50,208 nt of DNA, taken from the NCBI RefSeq assembly GCF_900044055.2, contig NZ_FCOX02000053.1:1-50208 (forward strand), given 5' to 3'. Source of the DNA: Caballeronia calidae. Its GTDB lineage: Bacteria > Pseudomonadota > Gammaproteobacteria > Burkholderiales > Burkholderiaceae. Under the pieces are notes generated by a model. It did no database searches, was not told the origin of the DNA, and saw nothing but the letters and a program-made list of their open reading frames with translations. The position numbers and the translations under genes are program-made. Below are positions 35,420 through 44,210 of the stretch, one piece after another (within the stretch, counting starts at the first letter, position 1; each line of letters opens with the position of its first letter).

Positions 35420-36670
35420 TCATCCGAAAATGCGCTGCGCGTAGATCCCGAGCCCCTTCGCCACGCTGGCGAGCCGATCGCCGAACACCGGCTGCGCGCC
35501 GGGCAGCGCCGCCGACAACGCTTCCGAAAGAAACCGCAAGCCGGTCGTGCCGCCCGTGAAATAAATGGCGCCCACGTCGGCGGGCGCAACGCCGGCACGT
35601 TTGAGCGTTTCGTGCGCCGCCTCGACGATGCGCCGCGTTTCATCGGCGCCGGCCGCGATCAGCTGCGCTTCGTCGAACGAAACGCGCAGCGCCTCTTCGA
35701 TCTCTTCCATGTCGATTTCGGTCGTGCCGCCCGCGGCGACATCGATCTTCGCTTCCTCCGCATGCGCCGTCAGCGCGTGGCCCAGCCGGCGATCCACGAC
35801 GCGCATCAGCCGATCGTGATGGCGCAAGTCGGTGTAGAGATGACGCATGAGTTGCAACTCGCTCACGCGCTTCGGCGTATAGACCGTGTTGATCAGATGC
35901 CAGGTCGCGAGGTCGAAATAGACGCGGCTCGGCAGTTCGCGCCCTTCCGGGTCGAGCGCCTGATAACCGAGTTCGCGCAGCACGGTCGCGAGCTCGACGC
36001 GACGGTCGAAGTCCGTGCCCGCGACATGCACGCCGTGATGGGCGAGCACGTCGCCCTTGCGCTCCAGATGACGCGCGCGCTCCGGGCCGACGCGCACGAG
36101 CGAAAAGTCCGACGTGCCGCCGCCGATATCCGCCACCAGCACGAGCCCCTCTTTCGTCAGACCGGCTTCGTAGTCGAAGGCTGCCGCGATCGGCTCGTAC
36201 TGGAAGTGGATCTCGCGCAATCCGACCGCGTGCGCGCACGCCTCGAGCTGCTTTTGCGCGAGATGGTCCGCGCGCGGATCATCGTCGACGAAAAAGACCG
36301 GGCGGCCGAGCACCGCGCGCGTGAGCGGCTCGGGCGCGATCGCCTGCGCCCTCTGCTTCAGATGCTGCAGGAAGAGCGTGATGACGTCGGTATATTTGAT
36401 CGCGGAGCCGTCGCCGAGGTCGGTGCTGTTGTCCGCGAGCGGCGAGCCGAGAATGCTCTTCATCGAGCGCATCAGACGGCCGTCGAAGCCGTCGATGTAT
36501 GCTTCGAGCGCCGCCCGGCCGTAGGACTGGTTATCCTCGTCGGTGTTGAAGAAAACGGCGGTAGGCAATGTCGTCGCCTCGCCTTCGACGGGCGCCAGCC
36601 GGATCGACAAGCCGTCAGGAAGAGCGACGGCGGAGTTCGACGTGCCGAAATCGATCGCGCAATAAGTCAT
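35420..36670 (-). CDS. Hsp70-family protein, YegD-like
   Basis: A 416-aa actin-fold ATPase of the YegD type, an Hsp70 relative lacking the substrate-binding domain. AIDFGTSNSAVA is phosphate loop 1, VADIGGGTSDFSLVRVG is phosphate loop 2 and IYFTGGTTGLRFLSEAL is the adenosine motif. No peptide-binding C-terminal domain or lid is present, so it is not a DnaK copy; partners and function are unknown. I start at ATG 36670 (MTYCAIDFG); in-frame ATGs at 36676, 36685 and 36706 are possible and none has a strong Shine-Dalgarno. It is divergent from the MFS gene. Confidence 0.88.
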   Translation of the reverse strand: MTYCAIDFGTSNSAVALPDGLSIRLAPVEGEATTLPTAVFFNTDEDNQSYGRAALEAYIDGFDGRLMRSMKSILGSPLADNSTDLGDGSAIKYTDVITLFLQHLKQRAQAIAPEPLTRAVLGRPVFFVDDDPRADHLAQKQLEACAHAVGLREIHFQYEPIAAAFDYEAGLTKEGLVLVADIGGGTSDFSLVRVGPERARHLERKGDVLAHHGVHVAGTDFDRRVELATVLRELGYQALDPEGRELPSRVYFDLATWHLINTVYTPKRVSELQLMRHLYTDLRHHDRLMRVVDRRLGHALTAHAEEAKIDVAAGGTTEIDMEEIEEALRVSFDEAQLIAAGADETRRIVEAAHETLKRAGVAPADVGAIYFTGGTTGLRFLSEALSAALPGAQPVFGDRLASVAKGLGIYAQRIFG

Positions 36671-36909
36671 GGGCATCGGCGGCGTCATGAGAAACGCCGC
36701 ATTCAAACATGGACGGGGTTTTTAACACGTTCCGGCACGCGCATCAACCGCATTACCGGCATTTTTAAACCATTGAGTTTATTCGACAAAAAGCGGAATG
36801 TAACTTGCTCGCCTGGCGCGCATTCGTCCACTTTTTCGCGTGTGTGAATCGCGATGCGAACGCATGCTTCATATCCATGAGCGAAACCGCCGCGCAACAG
36901 GAGAACCGT

Positions 36910-38364
36910 TTGAACGATAAAGCCAGCGAGCGCACCGGCATCATCGAAACGGATTTGCCGGGGCGCCTCGATCGTCTGCCGTGGGGACGCTTTCACACGT
37001 TAATCGTACTCGCGCTCGGCATCACGTGGCTGCTCGACGGGCTCGAAGTCACGCTCGCGGGCGCGGTCGCGAGCGCGCTCAAGACAAGCCCCGCGCTGCA
37101 GTTCTCCAATGCCGACGTCGGCATCGCCGGGAGCGCGTATATCGCAGGCGCGGTGCTCGGCGCGCTCGGCTTCGGCTGGCTCACGGACCGGCTCGGGCGT
37201 CGCAAGCTGTTCTTCATCACGCTCTTTCTCTACGTCGCCGCCACGGCCGCGACCGCGTTCTCGTGGAATCTCGCGACCTTCGTGCTGTTCCGCTTTCTTA
37301 CCGGCGCGGGCATCGGCGGGGAATACACCGCGATCAATTCGACGATTCAGGAGTTCACGCCCGCCCGCTTGCGCGGCTGGACCGATCTCGCGATCAACGG
37401 CACGTTCTGGATCGGCGCGGGCATCGGCGCGGCAGGCTCGATCGTGCTGCTCGATCCCGCCCTGCTGCCGTCCGATTGGGGATGGCGCGCGTGCTTTCTC
37501 ATCGGCGCGTTGCTCGGGTTGACGATTCTCTTCATGCGGATGTGGGTGCCGGAAAGCCCGCGCTGGCTCATCACGCATAATCGCGCGGAGGAAGCGAAGC
37601 AGATCGTCGAGGAGATCGAGGCGCATTTCCGGCAGCATGGCATTCCGATTCCCGATACGCCCGTGAAGCCGCTGCGCCTGCACGCACGCGAACAAACGCC
37701 GCTGCGGGAAGTCGTGCATACGCTCTTCAAGGCGCATCGCAGACGCTCGCTCGTCGGGCTCGTGCTGATGACGGCGCAGGCGTTCTTCTACAACGCCATC
37801 TTCTTCACCTACGCGCTCGTGTTGACCGATTTCTATCACGTGCCAGGCGATCACATCGGCTGGTATGTGCTGCCGTTCGCGGCGGGAAATTTTCTCGGTC
37901 CGTTACTGCTCGGCAAGCTCTTCGATGTGCTCGGCCGGCGCAGGATGATCGCGTTCACGTATGCGATGTCAGGCGTGTTGCTGACCGTGAGCGGCTGGAT
38001 GTTCATGGACGGCATGCTCGACGTGACGACGCAGACCATCGCGTGGATGGTGATTTTCTTCTTCGCTTCCGCGGCGGCGAGCTCGGCGTACCTGACGGTG
38101 AGCGAGACGTTCCCGCTGGAGATTCGCGCGCTCGCCATCGCGGTGTTCTACGCGTTCGGCACGGCGCTCGGCGGCATCATCGGGCCGACGCTTTTCGGGC
38201 AACTGATCGATACGCACGAGCGCGGCGCCGTGTTCGCGGGCTATCTGATCGGCTCGCTGCTGATGATCGCGGCGGCGGTCGTCGCGGGCGTCTGGGGCGT
38301 CGCGGCGGAGCGCAAATCGCTGGAGGATGTCGCTCGTCCGCTCTCGGCCGCGGACGAGCCTTGA
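36910..38364 (+). CDS. MFS transporter, sugar-porter-like
   Basis: An inner-membrane transporter with 12 predicted helices. The loop 2-3 motif is GWLTDRLGRRKLFF and the second-half repeat is GKLFDVLGRRRM; PESPRWL and SETFPLEIRALAIA place it with the sugar-porter/SV2-like MFS branch (metabolite:H+ symporters). Substrate is unknown. I choose the TTG start at 36910 because AGGAG stands six bases upstream, giving 484 aa; ATG 36877 (MSETAAQQE, 495 aa) lacks a Shine-Dalgarno. Its stop is 3 bases from the end of the convergent nitroreductase gene, with no terminator between. Confidence 0.88.
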   Translation: MNDKASERTGIIETDLPGRLDRLPWGRFHTLIVLALGITWLLDGLEVTLAGAVASALKTSPALQFSNADVGIAGSAYIAGAVLGALGFGWLTDRLGRRKLFFITLFLYVAATAATAFSWNLATFVLFRFLTGAGIGGEYTAINSTIQEFTPARLRGWTDLAINGTFWIGAGIGAAGSIVLLDPALLPSDWGWRACFLIGALLGLTILFMRMWVPESPRWLITHNRAEEAKQIVEEIEAHFRQHGIPIPDTPVKPLRLHAREQTPLREVVHTLFKAHRRRSLVGLVLMTAQAFFYNAIFFTYALVLTDFYHVPGDHIGWYVLPFAAGNFLGPLLLGKLFDVLGRRRMIAFTYAMSGVLLTVSGWMFMDGMLDVTTQTIAWMVIFFFASAAASSAYLTVSETFPLEIRALAIAVFYAFGTALGGIIGPTLFGQLIDTHERGAVFAGYLIGSLLMIAAAVVAGVWGVAAERKSLEDVARPLSAADEP

Positions 38365-38367
38365 GGC

Positions 38368-38964
38368 TTACTTGAACGCCTTGTCCCACGCGCCTTCGAA
38401 CGCGGTCTCGCCCAGCGTCTTGCGCGCACGCGGCGCGGCTTCACGTTCGCGCAACGCGTCGTCGAGTTGGCTCGCGTCGCCGTGATGGCCGATCGCGATC
38501 ATCGCGATGATTTCGATGTCCGCGGGAATCGAAAACGCCTGACGGAATGCGTCGCGATCGAAGCCGCCCATCTGATGCGTCGCGAGGCCCAGCGCGTGCG
38601 CCTGCAGCGTGAGCGCCATCGCGGCCGCGCCGGTGTCGTACGTGGCGGTGCGGTTCGTATCGCCCTTCGGCGTGAGCGTCGACGCCGTCACGCAGACGAG
38701 CAACGGCACGTTTACGTTCCACTTCTGGTTCGACGGCGCGAGCGTGTCGAATGCGCGCTGAAACGCAGCTTCATTGCGATGACGGTCGAACGCGATGAAG
38801 CGCCACGGCTGCAGATTGTTCGACGACGGCGCCCAGCGCGCCGCTTCGAGCAGCCGATGCAACGTCGCGCGCTCGATCGGCGCATTGGAGAACGCGCGCG
38901 GGCTCCAGCGGCCGGCGATCAGTTCATGGATGTCGACGTCGGTCGGCGCGGGCTTCGTGGTCAT
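38368..38964 (-). CDS. Nitroreductase-family protein
   Basis: A 198-aa FMN-dependent oxidoreductase. RWSPRAFSNAPIE near the start and LLEAARWAPSSNNLQPWRFIAF are the FMN-binding stretches; ALGLATHQMGGFD and EIIAMIAIGHHGD complete the family pattern. It may reduce nitro compounds, quinones or enones; the true substrate is not known. ATG 38964 has AAGGACAG upstream. It lies 67 bases after the MFS gene on the same strand and may be cotranscribed, which would put it under the TetR operators at 40358-40407. Confidence 0.88.
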   Translation of the reverse strand: MTTKPAPTDVDIHELIAGRWSPRAFSNAPIERATLHRLLEAARWAPSSNNLQPWRFIAFDRHRNEAAFQRAFDTLAPSNQKWNVNVPLLVCVTASTLTPKGDTNRTATYDTGAAAMALTLQAHALGLATHQMGGFDRDAFRQAFSIPADIEIIAMIAIGHHGDASQLDDALREREAAPRARKTLGETAFEGAWDKAFK

Positions 38965-39031
38965 GTTCTGTCCTTGTGTGTTGAAACGGCAAGCGACAAG
39001 GATAAACAAGCTCGCCCGCGCGTGCAGACCG

Positions 39032-40315
39032 TCAGGTTGTGGCGACGCCCATCGAGCGCTTCGCCCGATTGATGCGCAGCACCGTCACGGCCGCGACGAG
39101 GCACAGGCCGCCCGAGATCATCGTCGCGACGGTGTAGCTGCCGAGGCTCGAACGCAGCATGCCGCCGCCGAGCGCCGCGAACGCAGCGCCGAGCTGATGG
39201 CCCGCGACGACCCAACCGAACACGATCGGCGCGGATTCCTTGCCGTAGACATCGGTGGCGAGGCGCACGGTCGGCGGCACGGTGGCGATCCAGTCGAGAC
39301 CGTAGAACACGGCGAAAAGCGGCAGGCCGAAGAAATCGATGCCGAACGCATACGGCAGGTAGATCAGCGACAGTCCGCGCAGGCCGTAGTACCAGAACAG
39401 CAGCACGCGCGCATTGAAGCGGTCCGAAAGCCAGCCGGAAAGCGTCGTGCCGAAGAGATCGAAGATGCCCATCGCGGCGAGCAGCGTCGCGCCCTGCACC
39501 TGCGTCATGCCGTAGTCGGAGCACATCGCGATCAGGTGCGTGCCGACGTAACCGTTCGTGCTCGCGCCGCAGACGAAGAAGCTGAAGAAGAGCAGCCAGA
39601 AATCACGCGTCTTGCTCGCCGACGCGAGCGTGCTGAACGCGACCTTGATCGGATTTTTCGGCGGCGGAATCGCGCCGGGCGGCAAATCAGCCTTCTCGCC
39701 GACGGGACGCAGCGACAGATCGGCGGGACGCTCCGGCAGCAGCCAGGCGACGAGCGGCAGCACGATCGCCGCCGCCGCCGCGACGACGAACACGACCGGC
39801 CGCCACCCGAAGTGCTCCGAAAGCGACGCGAGGAACGGCAGGAACACGAGTTGGCCGGTCGCCGAGCTTGCGGTGAGAATGCCCATCGCGAGACCGCGAT
39901 GCGTGGTGAACCAGCGATTCACGATCGTCGCCGATAGCGTGAGCGCGGCCACGCCCGTCGCGCTGCCGACCATCACGCCCCAGACCAGCACCATTTGCCA
40001 CGGCTCGGTCATCATCGACGAGATGCCGACGCCCGCCGCGAGCGTCGCGAGCGCGGCGAGCACGGTCGGACGCACGCCGAAACGCTGCATCGCCGCCGCC
40101 GCGAACGGCCCGGCGAGGCCGTAAAGCGCGAGATTGATGGAAATCGCCAGCGAGATCGTGCCGCGCGACCAGCCGAACTGCTTTTCCAGCGGCAACATCA
40201 TGACGCTCGGCGTCGCACGCGTGCCGGCCGCCGCGAGCAACACGAAAAACACGACGCCCACCGCGATCCAGCCGTAATGCACCCGGCCGTTCAGCCGTCT
40301 CGCAACCCAATTCAT
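39032..40315 (-). CDS. MFS transporter, OFA/monocarboxylate type
   Basis: A 427-aa transporter with 12 predicted helices. VHYGWIAVGVVFFVLLAAAGTR leads into SVMMLPLEKQFGWSRGTIS, the pattern of oxalate/formate and monocarboxylate-type MFS proteins; SGWLSDRFNARVLL is the second-half loop motif. Substrate is unknown. The ATG is preceded by CGGAGCAGCG. It is divergent from a TTG-started tetR gene across 130 bases holding two palindromic sites, so it is the likely target of that regulator. Confidence 0.88.
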   Translation of the reverse strand: MNWVARRLNGRVHYGWIAVGVVFFVLLAAAGTRATPSVMMLPLEKQFGWSRGTISLAISINLALYGLAGPFAAAAMQRFGVRPTVLAALATLAAGVGISSMMTEPWQMVLVWGVMVGSATGVAALTLSATIVNRWFTTHRGLAMGILTASSATGQLVFLPFLASLSEHFGWRPVVFVVAAAAAIVLPLVAWLLPERPADLSLRPVGEKADLPPGAIPPPKNPIKVAFSTLASASKTRDFWLLFFSFFVCGASTNGYVGTHLIAMCSDYGMTQVQGATLLAAMGIFDLFGTTLSGWLSDRFNARVLLFWYYGLRGLSLIYLPYAFGIDFFGLPLFAVFYGLDWIATVPPTVRLATDVYGKESAPIVFGWVVAGHQLGAAFAALGGGMLRSSLGSYTVATMISGGLCLVAAVTVLRINRAKRSMGVATT

Positions 40316-40357
40316 CGCTGCTCCGTTTCGTTGATTTTTGCCGTGGGCGATACTTTC

Positions 40358-40373
40358 GTTACCGCTCTGTCAC
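40358..40373. promoter_or_regulatory. TetR operator candidate, MFS side
   Basis: GTTACCGCTCTGTCAC is an imperfect copy of the 16-base palindrome at 40392. Its right half overlaps GTGACA (minus strand, 40368-40373), a candidate -35 for the MFS gene. Binding would block MFS transcription. Confidence 0.5.
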
Positions 40374-40391
40374 ATCAGAGTTGCGAGCTTA

Positions 40392-40407
40392 GTTACCGAT
40401 CGGTAAC
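40392..40407. promoter_or_regulatory. TetR operator candidate, regulator side
   Basis: GTTACCGATCGGTAAC is a perfect 16-base palindrome. It overlaps the spacer and -10 of a candidate tetR promoter, TTGCGA (40381-40386) with TAACAT (40404-40409), 17 bases apart. This suits autorepression by the adjacent TetR protein. Confidence 0.75.
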
Positions 40408-40445
40408 ATGTCAAGCATGCAGCAGCATTCTTCGAGGAACCGACT

Positions 40446-41096
40446 TTGACCCGATCGACCGACGACCAGCCGAAAACTCACGCCCGTCGCGGTGCCCGCA
40501 CCGACGGCGCGACGGCGCAGGAGCAATTGCTCGACGCGGCGCAGGAGCTGTTCTATCGCGAGGGCATCCGCGCGATCGGCGTCGATGCCGTCGTGGAGCG
40601 CGCGGGCGTCAACAAGATGAGTTTGTACCGGCGCTTCGCGTCGAAGGACGAGCTCGTGGTCGCGTATCTGGAACGCATGGACGAAGGCTTCCGGCGGCGC
40701 TTCGAGGCGAGCGTCGCGAAACATCCGGGCGAACCGGCGAAACAGATGATTCAGGCGCTCGAAGATCTGGTTAAGCGGGCGTCGTCGCCGGATTATCGCG
40801 GCTGTCCGTTCGTGAACATCGCGTGCGAATTCGGCGATCCGGCTCATCCCGCGCGGCAATTGGTCGAGCGCAACAAAAGTTATTTGATGACGCGCCTCGT
40901 CGAAATTTCGACGGCCGCCGGAGCGGATAATCCGGTTGAACTGGCGGAATCGCTCGCGTTGCTGGTCGACGGCATCTACGCGACGAGCCAGACATACGGC
41001 CCCGGCTCGGGCCCGCTGCTCGCGGCGCCGCGCATCGCGCGCACGCTGATCGACGCGGCGTGCCCCGCGCATGCAAACAGGAAGGTTCATGACTGA
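40446..41096 (+). CDS. TetR-family transcriptional regulator
   Basis: A 216-aa repressor. The N-terminal helix-turn-helix is QLLDAAQELFYREGIRAIG, VERAGVNKMSLYRRFASKDEL, with the ligand-binding domain behind it (CPFVNIACEFGD is a family feature). The start is TTG at 40446 with CGAGGAA upstream. It is divergent from the MFS transporter gene and a perfect palindrome covers its own promoter. The DUF1415 gene overlaps its stop codon, so both are likely translated from one transcript. The inducer is unknown. Confidence 0.9.
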   Translation: MTRSTDDQPKTHARRGARTDGATAQEQLLDAAQELFYREGIRAIGVDAVVERAGVNKMSLYRRFASKDELVVAYLERMDEGFRRRFEASVAKHPGEPAKQMIQALEDLVKRASSPDYRGCPFVNIACEFGDPAHPARQLVERNKSYLMTRLVEISTAAGADNPVELAESLALLVDGIYATSQTYGPGSGPLLAAPRIARTLIDAACPAHANRKVHD

Positions 41097-41643
41097 CAGC
41101 AGCACCCGCGACGAAGTAATCGCGGCGACTCAGCACTGGCTCACCCGCGCGGTGATCGGCCTCAACTTGTGCCCATTCGCGAAGAGTGTGCATGTCAAAA
41201 AACAGATTCGCTATGTGGTAAGCGAGGCGCGCGGCGTGGACGATCTGGTCGTGGAACTGACCGACGAACTTCGTCTGCTGCACGACACCGATCCCGAATC
41301 CGTCGACACCACGTTGTTCATCACGCCGCACGCGTTCGCCGATTTCGCCGACTACAACGACGCCCTTTTCTTTGCCGAACGCCTGCTCGATCAGTTGGGG
41401 CTCGCGGGCGAATTGCAAATCGCAAGCTTTCATCCGGACTATCAGTTCGAAGGCACCGCGCGCGACGATATCGACAACTACACGAATCGCGCGCCGTATC
41501 CGATCTTTCATCTGCTGCGCGAAGCGAGCATCGATCGCGCTGTCGATGCATTCCCCGATGCATCGGACATCTACGAACGCAACATCGAAACGCTGCGCCG
41601 TCTCGGGCACGACGGCTTCAAGGCGTGGATGGACAAATCCTGA
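41089..41643 (+). CDS. DUF1415 protein
   Basis: A 184-aa cytoplasmic protein of the DUF1415 family. Recognisable stretches are HWLTRAVIGLNLCPFAK with the conserved Cys-Pro, IASFHPDYQFEGT and YTNRAPYPIFHLLRE. No activity is known. ATG 41089 has CAGGAAGG upstream and overlaps the tetR stop by 8 bases. Its TGA abuts directly the TCA (antisense stop) of the convergent methyltransferase gene, leaving no intergenic base. Placement under the TetR regulator suggests joint expression, not a function. Confidence 0.88.
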   Translation: MTDSSTRDEVIAATQHWLTRAVIGLNLCPFAKSVHVKKQIRYVVSEARGVDDLVVELTDELRLLHDTDPESVDTTLFITPHAFADFADYNDALFFAERLLDQLGLAGELQIASFHPDYQFEGTARDDIDNYTNRAPYPIFHLLREASIDRAVDAFPDASDIYERNIETLRRLGHDGFKAWMDKS

Positions 41644-42519
41644 TCAAGGCGCGGGCGCGAAGAAGCGCTTGCGCAATTCTTCGAGCCCGAGCGTCTCGAG
41701 CACATCCGACAGTCTTTGCGCGGGGCGGCCGCGCGGCAGGTCCTTGAACTGCGCGACGATGAGCTCGTTTTTCATCGAATGCTCCCAGCCCACGAGCTCC
41801 GTCACGCTCACCTGATAGCCGTGCGATTCGAGTTGCAGACAACGCAGCACGTTCGTGATCTGGCTCCCGAATTCCCTCGTATGCAGCGGATGCCGCCACA
41901 TTTCGGTGAGCACGTTCTTCGAGAGCGAATGCCCCTTGTTCTTGCGCAGCACCGAGGCCACTTCCGCCTGACAGCACGGCACCACGACGATGTACTTCGC
42001 GTTCTTCTGCAGAGCGAACTGGATGGCGTCGTCGGTGGCGGTGTTGCATGCGTGCAGCGCGGTGACGATATCGATCGAATCAGGCAGACGATCCGAATCA
42101 ATTGATTCGGCCACCGACAGATTCAGAAATGACATCCCTGTAAACCCGAGGCGCGCGGCCAATTCTTCCGATTTCTTTACGAGCTCTTCGCGCGTCTCGA
42201 TTCCAAAGATGTGTGACCGATCGCGCAGAGATTTGAAGAAGAGATCGTAGAGAATGAACCCGAGATAAGACTTGCCCGCGCCGTGGTCGACGAGCGATAC
42301 GGCCCCCTGGCGCGCATGCACCTCGGCAAGAAGCGGTTCGATGAACTGATAGAGGTGATAGACCTGTTTCAGCTTGCGGCGGCTGTCCTGATTCATCTTG
42401 CCGTCGCGCGTGAGGATATGGAGTTCCTTCAGCAGTTCGATCGACTGGCCTGGACGGATCTCGTGTTTGGTGGAGGGGTCGGGTGTGCCCGGAGCCGACG
42501 TGGAGGACTTCCTGGTCAT
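41644..42519 (-). CDS. Predicted SAM-dependent methyltransferase (Methyltransf_32-like)
   Basis: A 291-aa protein with a Rossmann-type methyltransferase core. LVDHGAGKSYLGFILYDLFF is motif I, IFGIETREELVKKSEELAAR motif II, and VTALHACNTATDDAI with IVVVPCCQAE form the DxHAC/PCC pattern of the Methyltransf_32 group, whose members are thought to act on RNA or protein. A polar 35-residue N-terminus precedes it. The target is not known. No clear Shine-Dalgarno is seen. It is divergent from the 106-aa gene at 42898. Confidence 0.75.
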   Translation of the reverse strand: MTRKSSTSAPGTPDPSTKHEIRPGQSIELLKELHILTRDGKMNQDSRRKLKQVYHLYQFIEPLLAEVHARQGAVSLVDHGAGKSYLGFILYDLFFKSLRDRSHIFGIETREELVKKSEELAARLGFTGMSFLNLSVAESIDSDRLPDSIDIVTALHACNTATDDAIQFALQKNAKYIVVVPCCQAEVASVLRKNKGHSLSKNVLTEMWRHPLHTREFGSQITNVLRCLQLESHGYQVSVTELVGWEHSMKNELIVAQFKDLPRGRPAQRLSDVLETLGLEELRKRFFAPAP

Positions 42520-42897
42520 CTTGAAGGTGTGTTGAATAAAAAAAGCAGAGCAGTTTGCGCCGAATGTGCGCTAACCGCTGGTTCTGCCGTCTCAAAAGGG
42601 GAAGTTTACCCAAAAGCGCGAAGACGCTCTTTGTTCCAGCCGCTGGATCATCGGCCAATGCGTGTTAGCAAACGCGTGGAACGGTTTGTGCATCGTCACG
42701 ACAGTGAGGCCACTGGAACAGACGACACAGCGTGGCCTCGGGCCGCGACCGATGCAGCAAGCAGGAGCAACAAGCTGGTAACAAGCCGCGCCTCGACACG
42801 TGGAACGTCGTCACCCGCGCCCAGCCTTGTTACGTAACACCTAACGCACAGCGCGGCGAATGCGACTCGCCCGCGCCATGAACATGAGAGGACGGCG
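42520..42897. other. Intergenic region with inverted GTAACAAG repeats
   Basis: No convincing gene is seen in these 378 bases between the divergent methyltransferase and the 106-aa gene. GTAACAAG (42778-42785) is repeated inverted as CTTGTTAC (42826-42833), and the latter is part of a 12-base perfect palindrome TGTTACGTAACA (42828-42839), 58 bases before ATG 42898. These look like regulator sites; no clear promoter was found. Confidence 0.45.
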
Positions 42898-43218
42898 ATG
42901 GATGCGATCCCGGACAAGAAAGCAGAGAAACAATTTCAGGAGATGCTCGCAGCACTGACCGCGATGCCTGCGTGGAGTGAAAAGCAGCAGCTCGAACTGG
43001 AAATGGCCCGAGAGATTTCCGTGGAAATGTTGCGCCTCGCCGAGTCGATGCGCGATGGTTCCACCGACATCGAGACCTGCCTGACGATGCTGAAGTATGC
43101 CAAGGTGATGGACTTCGTCCTGACGACGCTCGCCTCGCGCCGGGATATCGCGCCGCAAACGCTGCGCGTCATCTTCAAGCTGGCGGGTCTGAAGGTCGAT
43201 GAAGCCTATCCGGGCTGA
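42898..43218 (+). CDS. Unrecognised 106-aa helical protein
   Basis: I do not recognise this protein. It starts MDAIPDKKAEKQFQEML, is rich in charged and leucine-containing helical stretches (LELEMAREISVEMLRLAES), and has no signal peptide, transmembrane helix or obvious nucleotide or metal motif. The central cysteine is in IETCLTMLKYAKVMD. The ATG has GAGAGGACGGCG upstream, good support for translation. A soluble, helical, perhaps regulatory or partner protein is a guess. It is followed by a GC-rich hairpin and the convergent gntR gene. Confidence 0.7.
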   Translation: MDAIPDKKAEKQFQEMLAALTAMPAWSEKQQLELEMAREISVEMLRLAESMRDGSTDIETCLTMLKYAKVMDFVLTTLASRRDIAPQTLRVIFKLAGLKVDEAYPG

Positions 43219-43237
43219 CGCGATCGCGGCTCCGAAA

Positions 43238-43264
43238 CCGGCGCGCGTCCCGAGCGCGCGCCGG
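43238..43264. terminator. GC-rich hairpin between convergent genes
   Basis: CCGGCGCGCG (43238-43247) pairs with CGCGCGCCGG (43255-43264) around a 7-base loop, just before the gntR stop. Neither strand has a T-run, so termination is likely weak. Confidence 0.45.
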
Positions 43265-43266
43265 AG

Positions 43267-43965
43267 TCAGTTCTTGCGCCTCGTCATCAGACGCGCCGCG
43301 GACTGACGCATGTGCCGCTGCATGGCGGCCTGCGCCTGTATTGCGTCGCGCGCTTCCAGCGCTTCCAGAATTTCCCGATGCTCGCCGAGCGCGGCGGCCC
43401 AGGTTTCCTCCCCTTCGAAGTGCCCACGCAATGTCGATGACAGCGGGCTGTGCCGCTCGTCGTACAGACTGCCGACCGTGCGCACCAGCACGTCGTTGCC
43501 CGTCATCTGCGCAATCGCGATGTGAAACGCGCGATCGGCCGCCATCGGCACCTGCCCGTTCTCGACTTCGCGCGCCATCGTCTCGTACACCGTGCGCAGC
43601 GCTTTCAGCTCCTTCGGCTTCGCGAACGGCGCGACGCACGCCGCGATCGCGCCTTCGATCACGCTGCGCGCGTTCATGATCTCGATCGGGCTTTCGCCCA
43701 GCTCCGCCTCGGTCGTCGGCGGTTTGGCCGCGGGCGTCGCGACGATATACACGCCCGAGCCCATGCGGATTTCGACGCGCCCTTCCAGTTCCAGCGCGAC
43801 GAGCGCTTCGCGCACCGACGGCCGCGACACGCCGAGCGTCTGCGCGAGTTCGCGCTCGGACGGCAGACGGCCGTTCGGCGCGAAATCCTGCTGCTCGATC
43901 AGCCCGCGCAGCTTGTCGGCGATCTGTAGATAGAGGCGGCGCGTTTCGACTGGTTTCACGCTCAC
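43267..43965 (-). CDS. GntR-family regulator (FadR/FCD subfamily)
   Basis: A 232-aa repressor. The winged helix is in LPSERELAQTLGVSRPSVRE with wing GRVEIRMGSGVYI; the all-helical FCD ligand domain has likely metal ligands in DRAFHIA, GEHREIL and MQRHMRQ. This type, as ExuR/UxuR, senses sugar acids. It diverges from the oxidoreductase-MFS-dehydratase operon and probably represses it, being released by a hexuronate or aldonate intermediate. Start MSVKPVETRRLY; ATG has AGGAGACAGC upstream. Confidence 0.9.
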   Translation of the reverse strand: MSVKPVETRRLYLQIADKLRGLIEQQDFAPNGRLPSERELAQTLGVSRPSVREALVALELEGRVEIRMGSGVYIVATPAAKPPTTEAELGESPIEIMNARSVIEGAIAACVAPFAKPKELKALRTVYETMAREVENGQVPMAADRAFHIAIAQMTGNDVLVRTVGSLYDERHSPLSSTLRGHFEGEETWAAALGEHREILEALEARDAIQAQAAMQRHMRQSAARLMTRRKN

Positions 43966-44074
43966 GTGCTGTCTCCTGCTTTTTTGTCTCGGGGAAAACG
44001 TGGATTGTAATCAGCGGAAGGGCTAACGCACCGTGGGGCGGGCGTTTGCCGTCGTTCAGTCGATTATAAGTGGC

Positions 44075-44128
44075 TTGACCAATTCTATTTCAAGACACTA
44101 GTATGCAATCCGGTAAGGCCAGGTGGCC
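44075..44128 (+). promoter_or_regulatory. Promoter and operator candidates of the sugar-acid operon
   Basis: TTGACC (44075-44080) and TAGTAT (44099-44104) are spaced by 18 bases. CTTGA (44074-44078) and TCAAG (44090-44094) form an inverted pair over the promoter, and GGCCAGGTGGCC (44117-44128), with inverted GGCC arms, lies just downstream of the -10. The GntR protein is the expected binder; which site is used is not certain. Confidence 0.45.
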
Positions 44129-44210
44129 AATTTTTTTACGGCGATCTGGAACCGTTCCCACACGAATCAGCCCCCGTACCGAGCCCTCGCGACGAGCGGC
44201 ACGCGCAAAC

